From: Siphonodentalium dalli
Taxonomy: Eukaryota; Mollusca; Scaphopoda; Gadilida; Siphonodentaliidae
Direction: 5' to 3'
Length of the DNA stretch: 64,000 bases
NCBI GenBank assembly: GCA_032622095.1
Contig: CP136063.1
Coordinates: forward strand, 30,506,987 to 30,570,986
Within the stretch, counting starts at the first letter, position 1, and the number at the start of each line of letters is the position of its first letter. Below are positions 38,040 through 49,483 of this stretch, piece by piece. The notes under the pieces are model-generated. The model worked only from the letters and a program-made list of their open reading frames with translations, was not told the DNA's origin and did not search any database. The translations under genes and the position numbers were made by a program.

Positions 38040-39250
38040 TAAACATAAGGGGAACAGCTCGGATATGTCGTGTCACCCTGCTAACACCTTATATATCCAT
38101 AAGCATATTTTTCAAACACCCCAATCTCATACTGACATGATACTTTGAGTTTATGCAAACAGCTATAAACCGCTACGTCAACATGGGGAATGTAACATTC
38201 AACTAACATCGCCGAAAATTTCAAAGAAATCAACCACATCACTTCATAGAAAACATCGTCTGAACTACTCACAATTGTAAATATTTACATCTCGATTCGG
38301 GACGCAAATATCGGCGATAAAATAACACAAATGATTTCGCCATCAAGAGTCATTACATTTAATTAATATATAAGTATAGCTGTCAATTATGTTGTCAATT
38401 GTGATTAATATTCATGATAAATAACTATTTTGACCAAGATCTCAATTTATGTTTATCGCCCTCCGGAGTGTTTCACACCACTTTAACTACAAATACGCGT
38501 ACCTATAATTCGGTATTATTGTATGTGACATTTTATATTCTCCCACGTATCAGTGTCGCATTAACAACGACACCTCCCAAATTCGCACCAACAATATAAC
38601 CTTTTATGATAGTGTGTGAATCCTTACATAATAAATCCCATATTAAAATATCAGAGACACATAAATAAATAATCCTGGCATAATAAATCCCATATTAAAA
38701 TAAACATAAACCTATAATTTGAACGGTTGCATTCAATCCGCTTGGAATTTGGTATCCAGCAGCTGTTGCGCTGATCTATCATGCAAATTTACACATATCC
38801 TATCTGCGCATATTCACTTGATTTCGACTTTACCTACGGGACAGCAACAATAACATTAGGGGGGAATGGATAACATATCTATAAACGCGTGTATACCTTT
38901 AATTTAGATACGATATATATTAGGTGCTCGGTACCTGATATACCGGATAATATGTATGGGGCTTTCTCACTTACCTTATATTACGCATGTGGGTCATACA
39001 AAGCCTTAATCAATTGTTATCATGAAACATAAATCATAACACAGAATTTGTGTGTGTTTTATGGGTTTCTGCTATCTTTTCTGTTCCAAATCTTTGTGAC
39101 TGTACATGTATATCAGAAACTGCGGTTACAGCAGGGTGCTCTGCCTATCATTAGCTTATGTCAGCTTCCAGTGGGCAAGACATGGTACCTCTATATGTGG
39201 ACTCTTCTGCTATTGGGCATCCCCCCTTTACTCACATAATGTGGGTCACA
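38040..39250. other. AT-rich interval without supported gene
   Basis: Short open frames on both strands have no recognisable domain. GTGGGTCA(T/C)ACAAAG occurs at about 38991 and again at 39242, a ~250 bp spaced direct repeat whose intervening block holds a modest open frame of hydrophobic character (39048-39239). I do not call it a gene. Confidence 0.5.
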
Positions 39251-39254
39251 CAAA

Positions 39255-40358
39255 GAGAGGATGACATGAGACACATTCACCATGTAATCTAATCCATCTA
39301 TTTGTTGATGGCAAGCCCGAAAATAAGATGCCTGTCATTTGTAGCATGAGGTCCCCAGAGGGTGAATTTAGTAAAGCTATCCCGCACTATATTCAGGATG
39401 TTATTTGCTCTTTCATGATTGTGCAGTAATATATTAAATAATTTAATATTATTTCTTCATAGAGCAGAGCAGAAATATTTGCGAGGACAGACAAAAATAT
39501 TCAACATTTAAAAAAAAAACAAAGACTAACTCTGCAAATAATACCATTGGATACTCCTTGGATAGTTGTGTTTGTTTTAAAATTTGGCATATGTATTACT
39601 CATTATGGGCCTTTGTTGAAGTTACCACAGGCATATTTTGACACGCCCCAAAAATGAATGCTCTTTGTTTAATAACTGATTTTCCAACTCCAAACGGGTG
39701 TGAAACTTAACCCGTATTTGAACTGTAAAGATAACATTAATATTTTATTTAGTGGTAGACAGATATCAAATTTTTTCAGATACCGGTAATTATAATCAGT
39801 TGATATCAAATTTTTTCAGATACCGGTAATTATAACCCATTGGTCATCTTGATATATCTCATATAAATATCCCCTAAAATGCCATTCACATATCTAATCT
39901 TTTAGCAACATCAGCTGATGAGCAGAATACAGAGGATGACGTGAGCCATATTCACCATGCCAGCTAGAGAACCAGGATTAGAATGTGAGTAACAGTATAC
40001 TGCAAGCACGTTCAAGTTATCTATGTATTGGATACATGTTTTTTTTTTGGTCAAGAAGAACAATTTATTACACAGTAAAAGATCAGTAATCCATGGCTGA
40101 GATATCAATGCGGTAGGATGGAAAGAAGGATGGACAACTGGATGCATGTAATCCAGCATGCCCACCATTCTCTTCGACAGTGGGGTACAATAATTTGTCA
40201 CATGTATTCAACCTATTTGTTGATGGTAAACCTGAGAATAAGGTGCCTTTCATTTGCAGCATGAGGTCCCCAAAAGGTGAATTTAGTGACGCTACCCGCA
40301 TAGCAGGCTAGCATTATTAAATTCACCTTCTATGTACCTCATTCTGCTTATGCTGGAC
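39255..40358. repeat. Rearranged duplicate of 35.4-37.1 kb sequences
   Basis: Blocks from 36830-37110, 35440-35580 and 35640-35885 all recur here in a different overall order, interrupted by unique sequence. A local duplication TATCAAATTTTTTCAGATACC at 39767 and 39805 is also seen. Confidence 0.75.
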
Positions 40359-40374
40359 AGTTTCCTCATTATAG

Positions 40375-42595
40375 ATGTCTCCCTAAAATGTCCAGAGTGA
40401 GACGACACTTCTCCCTGTTTTCAGCTTGGGCCTTGATCACACCTTCCCTCCCATCCCCCTCCCCAGAAATTCAGTCAGTGCCAATTCTGGTAAATAATCA
40501 ATATTACTGTCGTTTTGCTTTATTTCAGTGCCGATTCCAGTACATCATAAGAAGACAGACTTTACTGCAAGTATGTTTAAACACATGGTAAATTATGATA
40601 TGTCTCGCGGATATGTGGTAACAAACGTCTTGTTGGCATAATTACAGGGAATTTACAAATATTGCAGGCAGTACAAGTTCAGTGTTTATTTTAAATATAA
40701 TCCAAAAAACAGATGGATCTTTAATGGAAACGCATGTTATTTTGATATAAATATTGGCAGCATGTCACAGATGGATCTTCATGGAAACGCATGTTATTTT
40801 GATATAAACATTGGCAGCATGTCACAGATGGATCTTCATGGAAACGCATGTTATTTTGATATAAACATTGGCAGCATGTCACAGATGGATCTTCATGGAA
40901 ACGCATGTTATTTTGATATAAACATTGGCAGCATGTCACAGATGGATCTTCTGCGGAAACAAATCTTATGTTTAGTAGTTGCATTTATGGGCACCACAAT
41001 GATCACAAATCAACCACACCCTAGCCACTTACCATAAATTACAAGTAAACATTCAGAGTTAAAACTAATTTTATGGATCATGAATGAACAGTCATGTCAT
41101 ATGTGATAGTATATACATGTAACATCTAGTCTCGTTGATAGTCGGAAGATATAGATAAAGTCTTTTTTTTCCTCCAGACAGGTGCAGAAACCACGAAAAA
41201 AAGATAAAGCTTGGATCAGTAGTGACTGCCTTCCTTGAGAAGCGGAGAAAGAAGGGTTAGTCATTCATGAATTTCTGACATATTCTGTTCTTATATTTAT
41301 TATTGAAATCACCCCCTTATATTTATTATTGAAATCACCCCCGAATGGAGATTCTGCAAATTTCGATGTCATTTGTTTTAATAACAAACCCTGGATTATG
41401 TTACTGATGCATATCTTTATTTACAGACAATCATAAAACGCAACCATATCTTAACTTGAGCAATACAAACTTTTAGATGAGAGGTATGACCTGAAAAATT
41501 TAACTTGTGTATTATGGGAGAGTTATCGGTCTGAAACCAAAAATGTTAACAGACGGTCAAATTCTAAGTCGAATAAGGGTCGTAACTCATGTAAAAATAA
41601 TTGGACGGAACCCATATTTGAACTCGGCCTGTATCTCTAGCTGGAAAATACACATACCAACTTTGGTTCAGATCAAATAATTAAAACTGGAGTTATTGAT
41701 CGGAAATCAAAAATGTTAATGGACAGACAGATGGATGGATGCACGGACGTACCGATTACATATTACAACCTTTTTTCAAAAAGGGGCGTATAAAAATATA
41801 TCAGATGTTCATGCATCTCATTTAATAGACATACCGGTATATATGATTGCAGGTGAAGAAGATGAACTCGAAAGCAATCAACTCCCAGATAGTAAGTATG
41901 TACAAGATTGATTATATATATGATATATTTATATATACAGGTATTAGCACTAACATTTTTTTAAGGAGCACCGTATTTCTTGTGTGTTTGTATTCCCAAC
42001 TTTAATTCCCAACTTTATAAAGACACAAACCAGACACCTGCTGTTATAATCAGATTTAACCCTTTGAGTGCCAGGTCGATTTTTGTAACAACCCATATAC
42101 CCTGTGCCAATGCATTCTCTTATATATGCGAGTCGACCACAGGTCGCCTCGCATATATAAGAGAATGCATTGGCCTAACATTTTTTTTTTTTTTTTTTAC
42201 AATTTTAATAATTTATTCTTCTATTCTTTAACAGATTTATTTTGTAGGTTTAATGGCCGATGAGATCGGCCCCTGGCACTCAAAGGGTTAAAAGCATTCA
42301 CCAAACAAAATGCCGCTAATTTAATCAGTATGCATATATAAGAGTAGGGACTACAATATTTGCCGTGTGCTACATTAATTTTGTCAGCGACATTTTTGAA
42401 AAACTATCACCGTAAAATTGATCGTTTCCATGTGTTTTCCAGTCTTACAATGGTTTGAAATAACCCCAAGACATATTTTTGGAAAGGATAGGCAGGCGGA
42501 CAGAACCCATTCCTATATCCCCCCTGACGAAAGTTTTTTTTTTTCAAGGGGGGTAACCATGCATGTGAACGGTAGCAAAATGTGAGTAGCATAGC
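40375..42595 (+). CDS. Possible multi-exon host gene of unknown function
   Basis: Candidate exons 40425-40489, 40529-40570, 41178-41256, 41853-41890 and 42443 to a stop at about 42592 each have AG before and (for the first four) GT after, and their phases join without a stop. A 22 bp micro-exon at 40376-40397 could precede them. The joined product is low-complexity Pro-rich, then basic (FLEKRRKK), then acidic (EEDELES), then WFEITPRHIFGKDRQADR. No domain is recognised and no start codon was found. A P2-type MITE (42060-42287) and a 57 bp minisatellite would lie in introns. Short exons make chance possible. Confidence 0.35.
40711..40950. repeat. 57 bp minisatellite
   Basis: Units start at 40711, 40769, 40826, 40883 and 40940; the middle ones are identical (AGATGGATCTTCATGGAAAC ... 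GGCAGCATGTCAC). Because 57 is divisible by three, frames stay open on both strands, giving spurious repeat proteins; it is probably intronic. Confidence 0.95.
42060..42287. mobile_element. piggyBac-like MITE, subfamily 2, copy 1
   Basis: TTAA at 42056-42059 and 42288-42291. Inverted termini CCCTTTGAGTGCCAGG. One ~69 bp hairpin (42106-42174) identical in type to that of subfamily 1. The rest is T-rich with ...GTAGGTTTAATGGCCGATGAGATCGG near the right end. Confidence 0.9.
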
Positions 42596-42730
42596 ATATA
42601 TAAGCCAATCACAATACAATGCACATGTACTCCTCATTATGAGCCAGTGTCTACCCAAATATGTCTATTTATTATGTCAGCTCTAGCAATTAGCCACTCA
42701 GTGTTGATATATAGCAACAGTATATGAAAC

Positions 42731-42755
42731 CATATTAGGTCGGTGACCTAATATG
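42731..42755. repeat. Short palindrome CATATTAGGTC...GACCTAATATG
   Basis: Perfect 11 bp arms around GGT, followed by another AATATTAGGT. It lies just upstream of the pogo relic and might be part of that element's end. Confidence 0.6.
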
Positions 42756-42869
42756 AAATTAATATTAGGTGCTTGTTTTTTCACAAACTCAATCGCCTGG
42801 GGAATATTTTTGGTGTGTTTTGGTGCCAAGAAGGGTGATATCCGTCAGTGTATCTGTCGGAAATATTTT

Positions 42870-43320
42870 CTATGAAGTTAAAGACATAGTACCATGTACC
42901 AGGTACAGGAAACGACTGCTACAGAGCCTACTGTCCAACATCGACACCTGTTAGTCAGCGACTGAGTTATGCAAGAAGATCACCATTCTCGGTGCCATCG
43001 ACTGCCGCAAGAATGGTGGCAAGAGATATCGACATCGACCATAATCAAATGCGTCAACAACTGTGGCTTCCCAGAGACGAGTTTCTACACAGACGACGAG
43101 ATTCCATTATCAGAGATCACCAAGAAGCTATCCATCACCGACATCGACAACACAATAGACTTTGACAAACATACGCTAACAGAATCCATCGACGACTGGG
43201 AGCAAGAATTGATCGCCGCTCACATCTCAAAAACCGCCGACGACGAATAAGACGATGCAACTGACACCATAGAATCAAATCTTTCACATAAAGACATCCT
43301 GGAGCTTCGTCCTAGCTAAA
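42870..43320 (+). pseudogene. pogo/Tigger-type transposase relic (C-terminal part)
   Basis: One frame gives VKDIVPCTRYRKRLLQSLL, a stop (TAG at 42953), then SATELCKKITILGAIDC; a frame change near 43005 continues as EWWQEISTSTIIKCVNNCGF and an acidic tail DDWEQELIAAHISK to a stop at 43248-43250. This order (YRKRLL, then L-AI-W-W, then T-I-CF--CGF) is the C-terminal part of Tigger/pogo and related CENP-B/jerky transposases. The DDE core is not found upstream. A hAT element sits 140 bp downstream at 43389. Confidence 0.7.
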
Positions 43321-43388
43321 GATGAGATATCTACCAGTCGCTATGGAGTTGAAATTCATGATAGAAACGACGATCGTAAAGTCGGCAT

Positions 43389-44748
43389 CAGTGTTCACGC
43401 TGGACCGAATAAAACTTTAGCCAAAAGTTTAGCCAAATGAAAATTTTATTAGCCAAATGAAAAAAACTTTAGCCAAATGTTTTTTGGCCAAATTAAAAAA
43501 AACTTTGGCCAAATTAAATCATCGTTTTCTGGTCGGTTCACAATTAATGACTAAAACGTAAAATCTAACAGACACAGGTAAAATACACAATAATTTAAAT
43601 AATTTTTATGAACTAGAAGTATTTTATATATATCATTTATTAAAAATTTATTAATCTTTATGTGAAAGAGTGATTGGGGGTGGGGGGGGGGGGGGGGGGG
43701 GGGGGGGTAACCCGGGATTGTCCTTCTTAATGTCATTATTTTTTTGTTTTATATCAATATCTTTTTTTAAATCATTAAATATTTATCCTTGCGAAAATAT
43801 CTAAGTGACATCTGGAAACTAATAACTTAATATTGTTACGCCATTATCAAATTACAATCTGTCATAAAAACATGCATATTATTTTGTCCTTATCGGTATT
43901 GACGACAAATTGCCACAAAATATCTGTCGTGATTCACATTTGGCTGATTAAGCTATTGTCTTACACTTGGTGCTCATAAACCTCGACCAACATAAATACA
44001 ATGTCATCATAAACATGCATTGTGCGGGAGGGCCGTGAGTGACCAGACAGACAATGGGGGATTAGGGGATTAAATGTAAAATAATAACCTTTTGCTGTTT
44101 CGTGCAGAATGACGTAATTTTTCTCCAGATTAAAACAGCCTGTTACGAACAAATTGCTTATATACCAGCGTCAATGCACACTTTACAAAATATTGCTTTC
44201 TTCACATTGTCTTGATTCAACCACGGTCGGTTTAATGTCCATGCGTCTTTGAATGTCCGTCTTGTGAAAACTAAAGATGATTGCATATCACTGTGTGATC
44301 GCTTGGTTGATAGAGTTGTCGATCGGGTTTCCCTTTGTACTGTCCGCGATCGGGTTCCCTTTGTACAGTCGGCAATATATTTCCACTTTCGATATTTTCG
44401 GACTAGATCGTTCACATCACAGAATTGAAAACCCACTTGCCAAAATTTATGTTAGATTTGGAAATAAAAATATGTTTACTGTACACTAAATGTTAGAGCT
44501 TACCTTTTGCTGTTACGGAACGATATTTCATAAGTACGAAATTAATGAAATACTTTCGCCACCTAACTTCGTCTTGAATGTCGATCTATTGAGCGCTTTT
44601 ATGAATTAGCTTTCTGACTCCATGCTTTCAGTCTCCATTTGGGGTAAAAAAAAGTTTAGCCAAAAGTTTAGCCAAATGAAATTTTTATTAGCCAAATTCG
44701 AAAAAGATTAGCCATTGGCTAATTTGGCTACCGACAGCGTGAACACTG
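43389..44748. mobile_element. hAT element with 8 bp TSD and zinc-finger exon
   Basis: Flanked by GTCGGCAT at 43381-43388 and 44749-44756. The termini are perfect inverted repeats CAGTGTTCACGCTG, followed on both sides by subterminal repeats of TTAGCCAAA. It contains a long poly-G (43679-43707) and on the minus strand a zinc-finger exon of hAT type. The catalytic exons are missing, so it depends on a partner. It is inserted in or beside the pogo relic. Confidence 0.95.
44166..44436 (-). CDS. N-terminal exon of a hAT-type (TTF/ZNF862-like) protein
   Basis: It starts MGFQFCDVNDLVRKY and has a basic Ser/Thr-rich middle. It ends TFKDAWTLNRPWLNQDNVKKAIFCKVCIDA, the pattern of TTF-type zinc fingers that open ZNF862-like hAT transposases (W-x-P-W-L, then F-C-x2-C). 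A splice donor GTATATAAG follows at 44165-44157. Later exons with the second half of the finger and the RNase-H fold are absent inside the element. Confidence 0.6.
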
Positions 44749-45053
44749 GTCGGCATGCGCCCACACTAAATCAATATTGGATATTTTCTTGAATAAAGTC
44801 AGACTATTTACACAAATCATGTTCTATATATGTTTTATATAATTTGTTATGTTTGTATTATACATGTATTTGGTTCTCGTAATTATTCAATAAATTCTCA
44901 TTAATCAATAATGCAGTCTTGGTCATTCTTGGTATTCAACGGCGGCAATATATCACCGACGGTGACGCGATTTTCTAAAAAACGAACACCTCTCTAAACC
45001 GAACGAAAGGGCTGGTCCGAAAAGGGTTTTGTAATACCGACCTAAGATATTGA

Positions 45054-45582
45054 AGGTCGACTATTGCTTGTATTATATAGTTACCATCAACTTACCGGGT
45101 ATAAAATATATCTGGATCAGAGACTCCTTTATATATCGATTAATATTAATTTTTATTTCAAATATTTTCTGGTCTAAGAAGGTGTGGTTGATTAGCTAAC
45201 GAACAATAGTGGTTACAGAGACCAGAAATTTTATGGTGTTATTTTGTCACAAATAAACGTTAATTATACTCATTATCGCTAATAAACGTTAATTATACTC
45301 ATTATCGCTAATAACTATGGAATAAAACAATACAACCAATGAATCTGGGTTATTTGATGTTCAGTACGTAGCCATATGAACAACCTAATGCTCTCTATCG
45401 CCATGTTATCACCAAAATGGTCCATTCTAAAAATAGACAAATAAACGGTCCCAATAAACAATTCGAAATAAAATCAATATTAATTGATAGAAGCCTTTCC
45501 GGATAGGTGTCTTCAGTTCATATTTATTATTTTATACCCACACAACTGTTTCAAATTTGTTATTAAAAGAGATAATCCATCT
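45054..45582. mobile_element. TTAA-flanked MITE, family T2, copy 3
   Basis: The right end ATAATCCATCT plus TTAA (45583-45586) is intact. The left end is worn: TTGA then AGGTCGACTATTGCTTG. Internal landmarks match copies 1 and 2, with a small local duplication (ATAAACGTTAATTATACTC at about 45252 and 45285). Confidence 0.75.
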
Positions 45583-45635
45583 TTAAGTTAATTTCCCATT
45601 TGCTTTACAAGATAGCCATGCGTGTATACAGCTCA

Positions 45636-45905
45636 TGTATGGTTAAGAGGTCGATTACTTAGGGCATTACTGTACTTGCTTCTTTAGTCAATAGCTATAA
45701 CAGTTGGTTTAATTGAGCAACTGGCCGATGTTCAAAGTTTTGGGCTTATAACGGACTCCAAGTTATTCACAATTATGAAGTTCCATCGCTTAGCGCGTCA
45801 ATTGTAACAATGAACCCCATTCCATTCTTGATTAACGGTCCTCCCATTAAAAGAGAAATAAAACTGTCATTTCTATATATATCCCTCAAGTATAATTTGC
45901 TACAG
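45636..45905 (+). repeat. Probable 5' LTR of a Ty3-like retrotransposon
   Basis: It starts TGTATGGTTAAG and ends TTTGCTACA, so TG...CA borders, and is followed three bases later by a primer-binding site. It contains AATAAA (45856) and a TATATATATA stretch (45876). A 35 bp piece GGTTAAG(A/G)GGTCGATTA-TTAGGGCATTACTGTA recurs at 53774-53808. The left border is approximate; no 3' LTR is seen in the window. Confidence 0.55.
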
Positions 45906-45908
45906 ATT

Positions 45909-45926
45909 GGCGCCCGATATGGGACC
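45909..45926 (+). promoter_or_regulatory. Retrotransposon primer-binding site
   Basis: TGGCGCCCGATATGGGAC starts with TGGCGCC, complementary to the CCA-end of a tRNA, and follows the probable LTR by three bases. It resembles a tRNA-Lys type site. It is the place where reverse transcription would be primed. Confidence 0.65.
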
Positions 45927-46112
45927 GTTAAGACATACAGTTCTGCTCTTATCCAGCCTTATGCACTTTCAAAAAAAAAAAAACGAGTATATAAAAGAAA
46001 TAAGGGGCAGAGGTATAGTATCCAGGCTGAATTTATTTATTTATTTATGTTTTGTTTTGTTCACGGATTAAATGTTTAAGCCCCCCCCCCCCCCCCTAAA
46101 TTTCTATATAAT

Positions 46113-46950
46113 ATGGCTTTATCGCAAAAGAGCGAAGATGAATTACAAAGATTGTTAGAGGAGACCGAAGGGGTACAGGAATCGATACTACAACACATAG
46201 CCTCATCATGCCGAAAGACTTCAGCTTTTGGAACAAGGCCTCCGTTATCTCCATCCAACATTTCTGAAACAGATCGGAAACGGTATGACCGATTTCATAT
46301 GGGGCATAGTATGCCCTTTGGGGAAACTTTCACATCTAATGTCCGCGAACCACATAATACCGTCATGCCTGATTCATATAATGGTCAGTCGGAGGTAATG
46401 GAGTGGGTGGCACATTTTAAGAGCTGTGTTGCCTTGAATGAATGGTCGGCATCATATTCAACCAAAGTATTAGCCACTCGTCTCAAAGGACGAGCAATGG
46501 AATTTTACCTTTCTCTAGTGCATGAACGACCTGTAGACTATGAAAGGATTTTACTATGCTTTCAAGAACGATTTTCAGAGTGTACCAATGCCGAAAGTAA
46601 TAAAACCCTATTGAGGGATTATAAACCAAAGGCAAATTGTTAAATGGCTAGTAATATTCGTAGCCTCATTAGCAAGGCATACACTTCGCTAGGTAGTGAT
46701 ACAGCAAATATTAGCCAAAGATTATTTTGTAGAAAACATAAACGATAGGGAGGTGCAATTACAAGTTCGGCGCCGAAAAACCCGAGGACATAAATGAGGC
46801 CCTATTCATAGCCCAAGAGGAATCAGGGTTTCTCCGTAATCGAAAAAACCAGTGGTGTATAGCATACAAAGTTGACATGATACAAATTTTCACCATACTT
46901 TGAAACAATTGGATACCAAAGTAGAGGAGTTGGGGGGAAAACTTTGAAAA
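46113..46950 (+). pseudogene. LTR-retrotransposon gag, decayed
   Basis: An ATG at 46113 opens 176 residues with a capsid-like motif: YNGQSEVMEWVAHFKSC, then LATRLKGRAMEFYLSL and FQERFSEC. This is the Ty3/gypsy-type retrotransposon Gag fold that packages element RNA. After a stop at 46641 the homology goes on in other frames (DYFVENINDREVQLQVR near 46722, NEALFIAQEESGFLRN near 46793), then a coiled stretch (QLDTKVEELGGKL) until a MITE at 46963. Several frameshifts mean it is inactive. No zinc knuckle, protease or RT was found after it. Confidence 0.7.
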
Positions 46951-46962
46951 ATGTGGTTTTAA

Positions 46963-47204
46963 CCCTTTGAGTGCCAGGTCCGATTTTTGTATCAACCCAT
47001 ATACCCTGTGCCAATGCAATCTCTTATATATGCGAGTCGACCATAGGTCGCCTCGCATATATAAGAGAATGCATTGGCCTAACAATTTTTATTATTTTTT
47101 TTTTACAATTTTTTTTACAATTTTAATAATTTATTCTTATATTCTTTAACAGACTTATTTTGTAGGTTTAGGGCCGATGAGATCGGCCCCTGGCACTCAA
47201 AGGG
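46963..47204. mobile_element. piggyBac-like MITE, subfamily 2, copy 2
   Basis: TTAA at 46959-46962 and 47205-47208, termini CCCTTTGAGTGCCAGG, hairpin at 47010-47078. It is inserted in the gag relic. Confidence 0.9.
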
Positions 47205-47459
47205 TTAAATGGGTCAAGTGGGGAGAAGAAAATCGACGGGGGGAAAAGGTAGAGGGAAATTCAAACGGGATATATATATATATATGACAAATACCTCATC
47301 ATACAAGTAAATGTATTCGGACTTTCTCCAAATGCTCTCATGATTTTGTTGTCAGCAAACCCAAATTCTGTCTCATCCACAGAAATATAGATACAAAGCC
47401 AGTCAGAGTGTTGGTGTGAGGGGGGGGCATAGCTTTGTCAGATGCCTGGGATCTTGGCT

Positions 47460-48404
47460 TAGGGCCCCGACGAATCGGCAATTTCAACATAGAATCGAAT
47501 CTCGAATCGAATCACGATAATGATTCGAAATCAAATCGAATCTTGAATCAAATCTTTTTTGAACACTTTAGTAGATTGGCAGTACCAATCAGTGGGGGTA
47601 CGAGCACAAATGAGGGCAATTGTCTAATGATTTTATAACGTCAGTGAGGTAACTCAGATTATGAAGGAGGTTCATTAAACTTAATTTCGATGACATGATA
47701 TGAACAATATTTAATCAAGGTTTAAACAGTTTAATATATGAGAATGGCACGCCTTCATTTCATATTTTGTGACACTGCTACTATGCGTGAAGTTCGTGAA
47801 AGTAAGCAGTTTGGAACTTTGGAGTCAATGGAGTCTGATTCGTGTCATTGCAAACGGAAACTCTTCTGCGAATGCATGTATGCTTCACCCTGTTGCGCAC
47901 AGCAGGCACGCGCGATATCAACATTGCGCATCGTGACTTGGCAAACGGGATAACAGGAACTATGTATAGTATCCCAACTTGGGCCTGGATCAATTGAGTT
48001 GTCATGAAAGCTATTAAAATGGTCATCCGTATTTCATTTCCTAGATAACATATTCTGTATAAAGATGTTGATCGGATATAGACACGACAATTTGGAGCCC
48101 ATAATGTTTATTTAATATATTTATATCATGTTAAGTTTTAAAATTAAAAAAATATATATTATTTGATTGAGCTGAGTAATGCAATATAGGCTTTTCTGGT
48201 ATAAGAATATAAAATACGACATACAAATATGTCCCACAAGAAATTCACTCGCTTCTGCAGATGGGGCCGGGCAAAAATCATGACATTGCTGGTTTTATGT
48301 GCGCTGCGATTATGGTACAACCGTGATGAACACGCGAACCACCAGAGACATACCAGCAGGTAACATAAATTCGAAATCGAATCTCAAAGCTTCATCGGGC
48401 CCTA
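47460..48404. mobile_element. hAT element inside retrotransposon relic, 8 bp TSD
   Basis: Flanked by TCTTGGCT at 47452-47459 and 48405-48412. Termini are inverted: TAGGGCCCCGACGAA and TAGGGCCCGATGAA, each followed by GATTCGAATC-type repeats. 945 bp without transposase; the open frames inside have no recognised domain. Confidence 0.85.
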
Positions 48405-48498
48405 TCTTGGCTAGCACCAAAATCCGCCCAGTTCATAGAACTAACTATGATATATGTCAAACATTTCCGATTGGATCCCAAGGATAAATATTTGAGGA

Positions 48499-48959
48499 GT
48501 CGGTGCCTATAAGGTTGAACATTTATGGGCCGAACGACATTTAATGCGTTCGTATAAACCGGATGTGGTGATTCTCAAAATAGGAGCAAGTGATGTTGCT
48601 TCTGTTGCCTCCGTCTCGGATGTGTTCGAGAGTATAAAAACGTTGTATAAATGGTTAGAAGAACGTGGCGTTAAGGTAGTAATCTCTGAGTGATTCGAGA
48701 GGAATTTTCTTCAAAATAAATTGAACTAAGCCACAATGGATCAGGCTATTGCTCAGGTCAACGAGAACATTAAACAACTCGATGCAAAACTCAAAGCTAA
48801 TCAAGAACAGTGGACGTACAGATTCCATACATCCGGTTTAACAAATAATATTGCCTCTAAACTATGTGATGGTATCCATTTCACCATGGCAAAGCAACAT
48901 ACATATTGGAAGAGTGTGAGAAGTATAGTTATCCATTCAATAAAATACCTGAATAAATA
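48499..48959 (+). pseudogene. SGNH-hydrolase domain relic
   Basis: One frame reads KVEHLWAERHLMRSY-KPDVVILKIGASDV, then a helix (FESIKTLYKWLEERG), a strand KVVISE, an in-frame TGA (48690), a TAA (48727), and the C-terminal block LCDGIHFT. PDVVI-x5-G-SDV corresponds to the block with the oxyanion Asn (here Ser for Asn) and DGIHF to the Asp-His pair of SGNH esterases. The Gly-Asp-Ser block should lie near 47430-48450 but is not recognised, partly because a hAT element sits there. SGNH domains occur in several invertebrate retrotransposons, where their role is unknown. Confidence 0.6.
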
Positions 48960-49483
48960 AATGAGTATATTATACATGTGTATTCTCACAATGGATAAAT
49001 TTTGGGATTCAAAATGCTTAATGTACATGGACAACGACCGATATTGGCCCGAATTGGGTTTGTTTGGATGGGGTTAAAATTGTTTACTACCGATCAGTTT
49101 CGCATGAGTAGTTTTGGATTAGAGCTTTGAATAATTAATCATGTTCGGACCTCGATGGACGGTCACCGTGCATGTTCCCTGTGATTTATGATAAACAACA
49201 ACTCAGCACGACTTTTATGCTTGAGTCGCCGTTTATGAAGTAAACAAGCTATCGATATTGGCCGACTTATATCATTCTGAATTTGGTCGCCGACAAAGGC
49301 GTTGGTTTATAATTGGTCTTTCGGAATCTTGGTTTTGGTTGGCCCAATGAGTATATTATGTGTATTCTCACAATGGCATTCACCAGATATATATACCATT
49401 CTAGAGTGGGGTAATGTTTTTTGGGTAATATTTATAGCATGGCCTACTGTAATCAGTGAGCTTTTGACTCTTAACCCCATTAA

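Noticed and set aside
40721-41037. Open frames on both strands with a 19-residue repeat (MSQMDLHGNACYFDINIGS and its antisense partner)
   Set aside because: A 57 bp minisatellite is divisible by three, so any stop-free unit stays open; there is no start context or domain and it falls between candidate exons.
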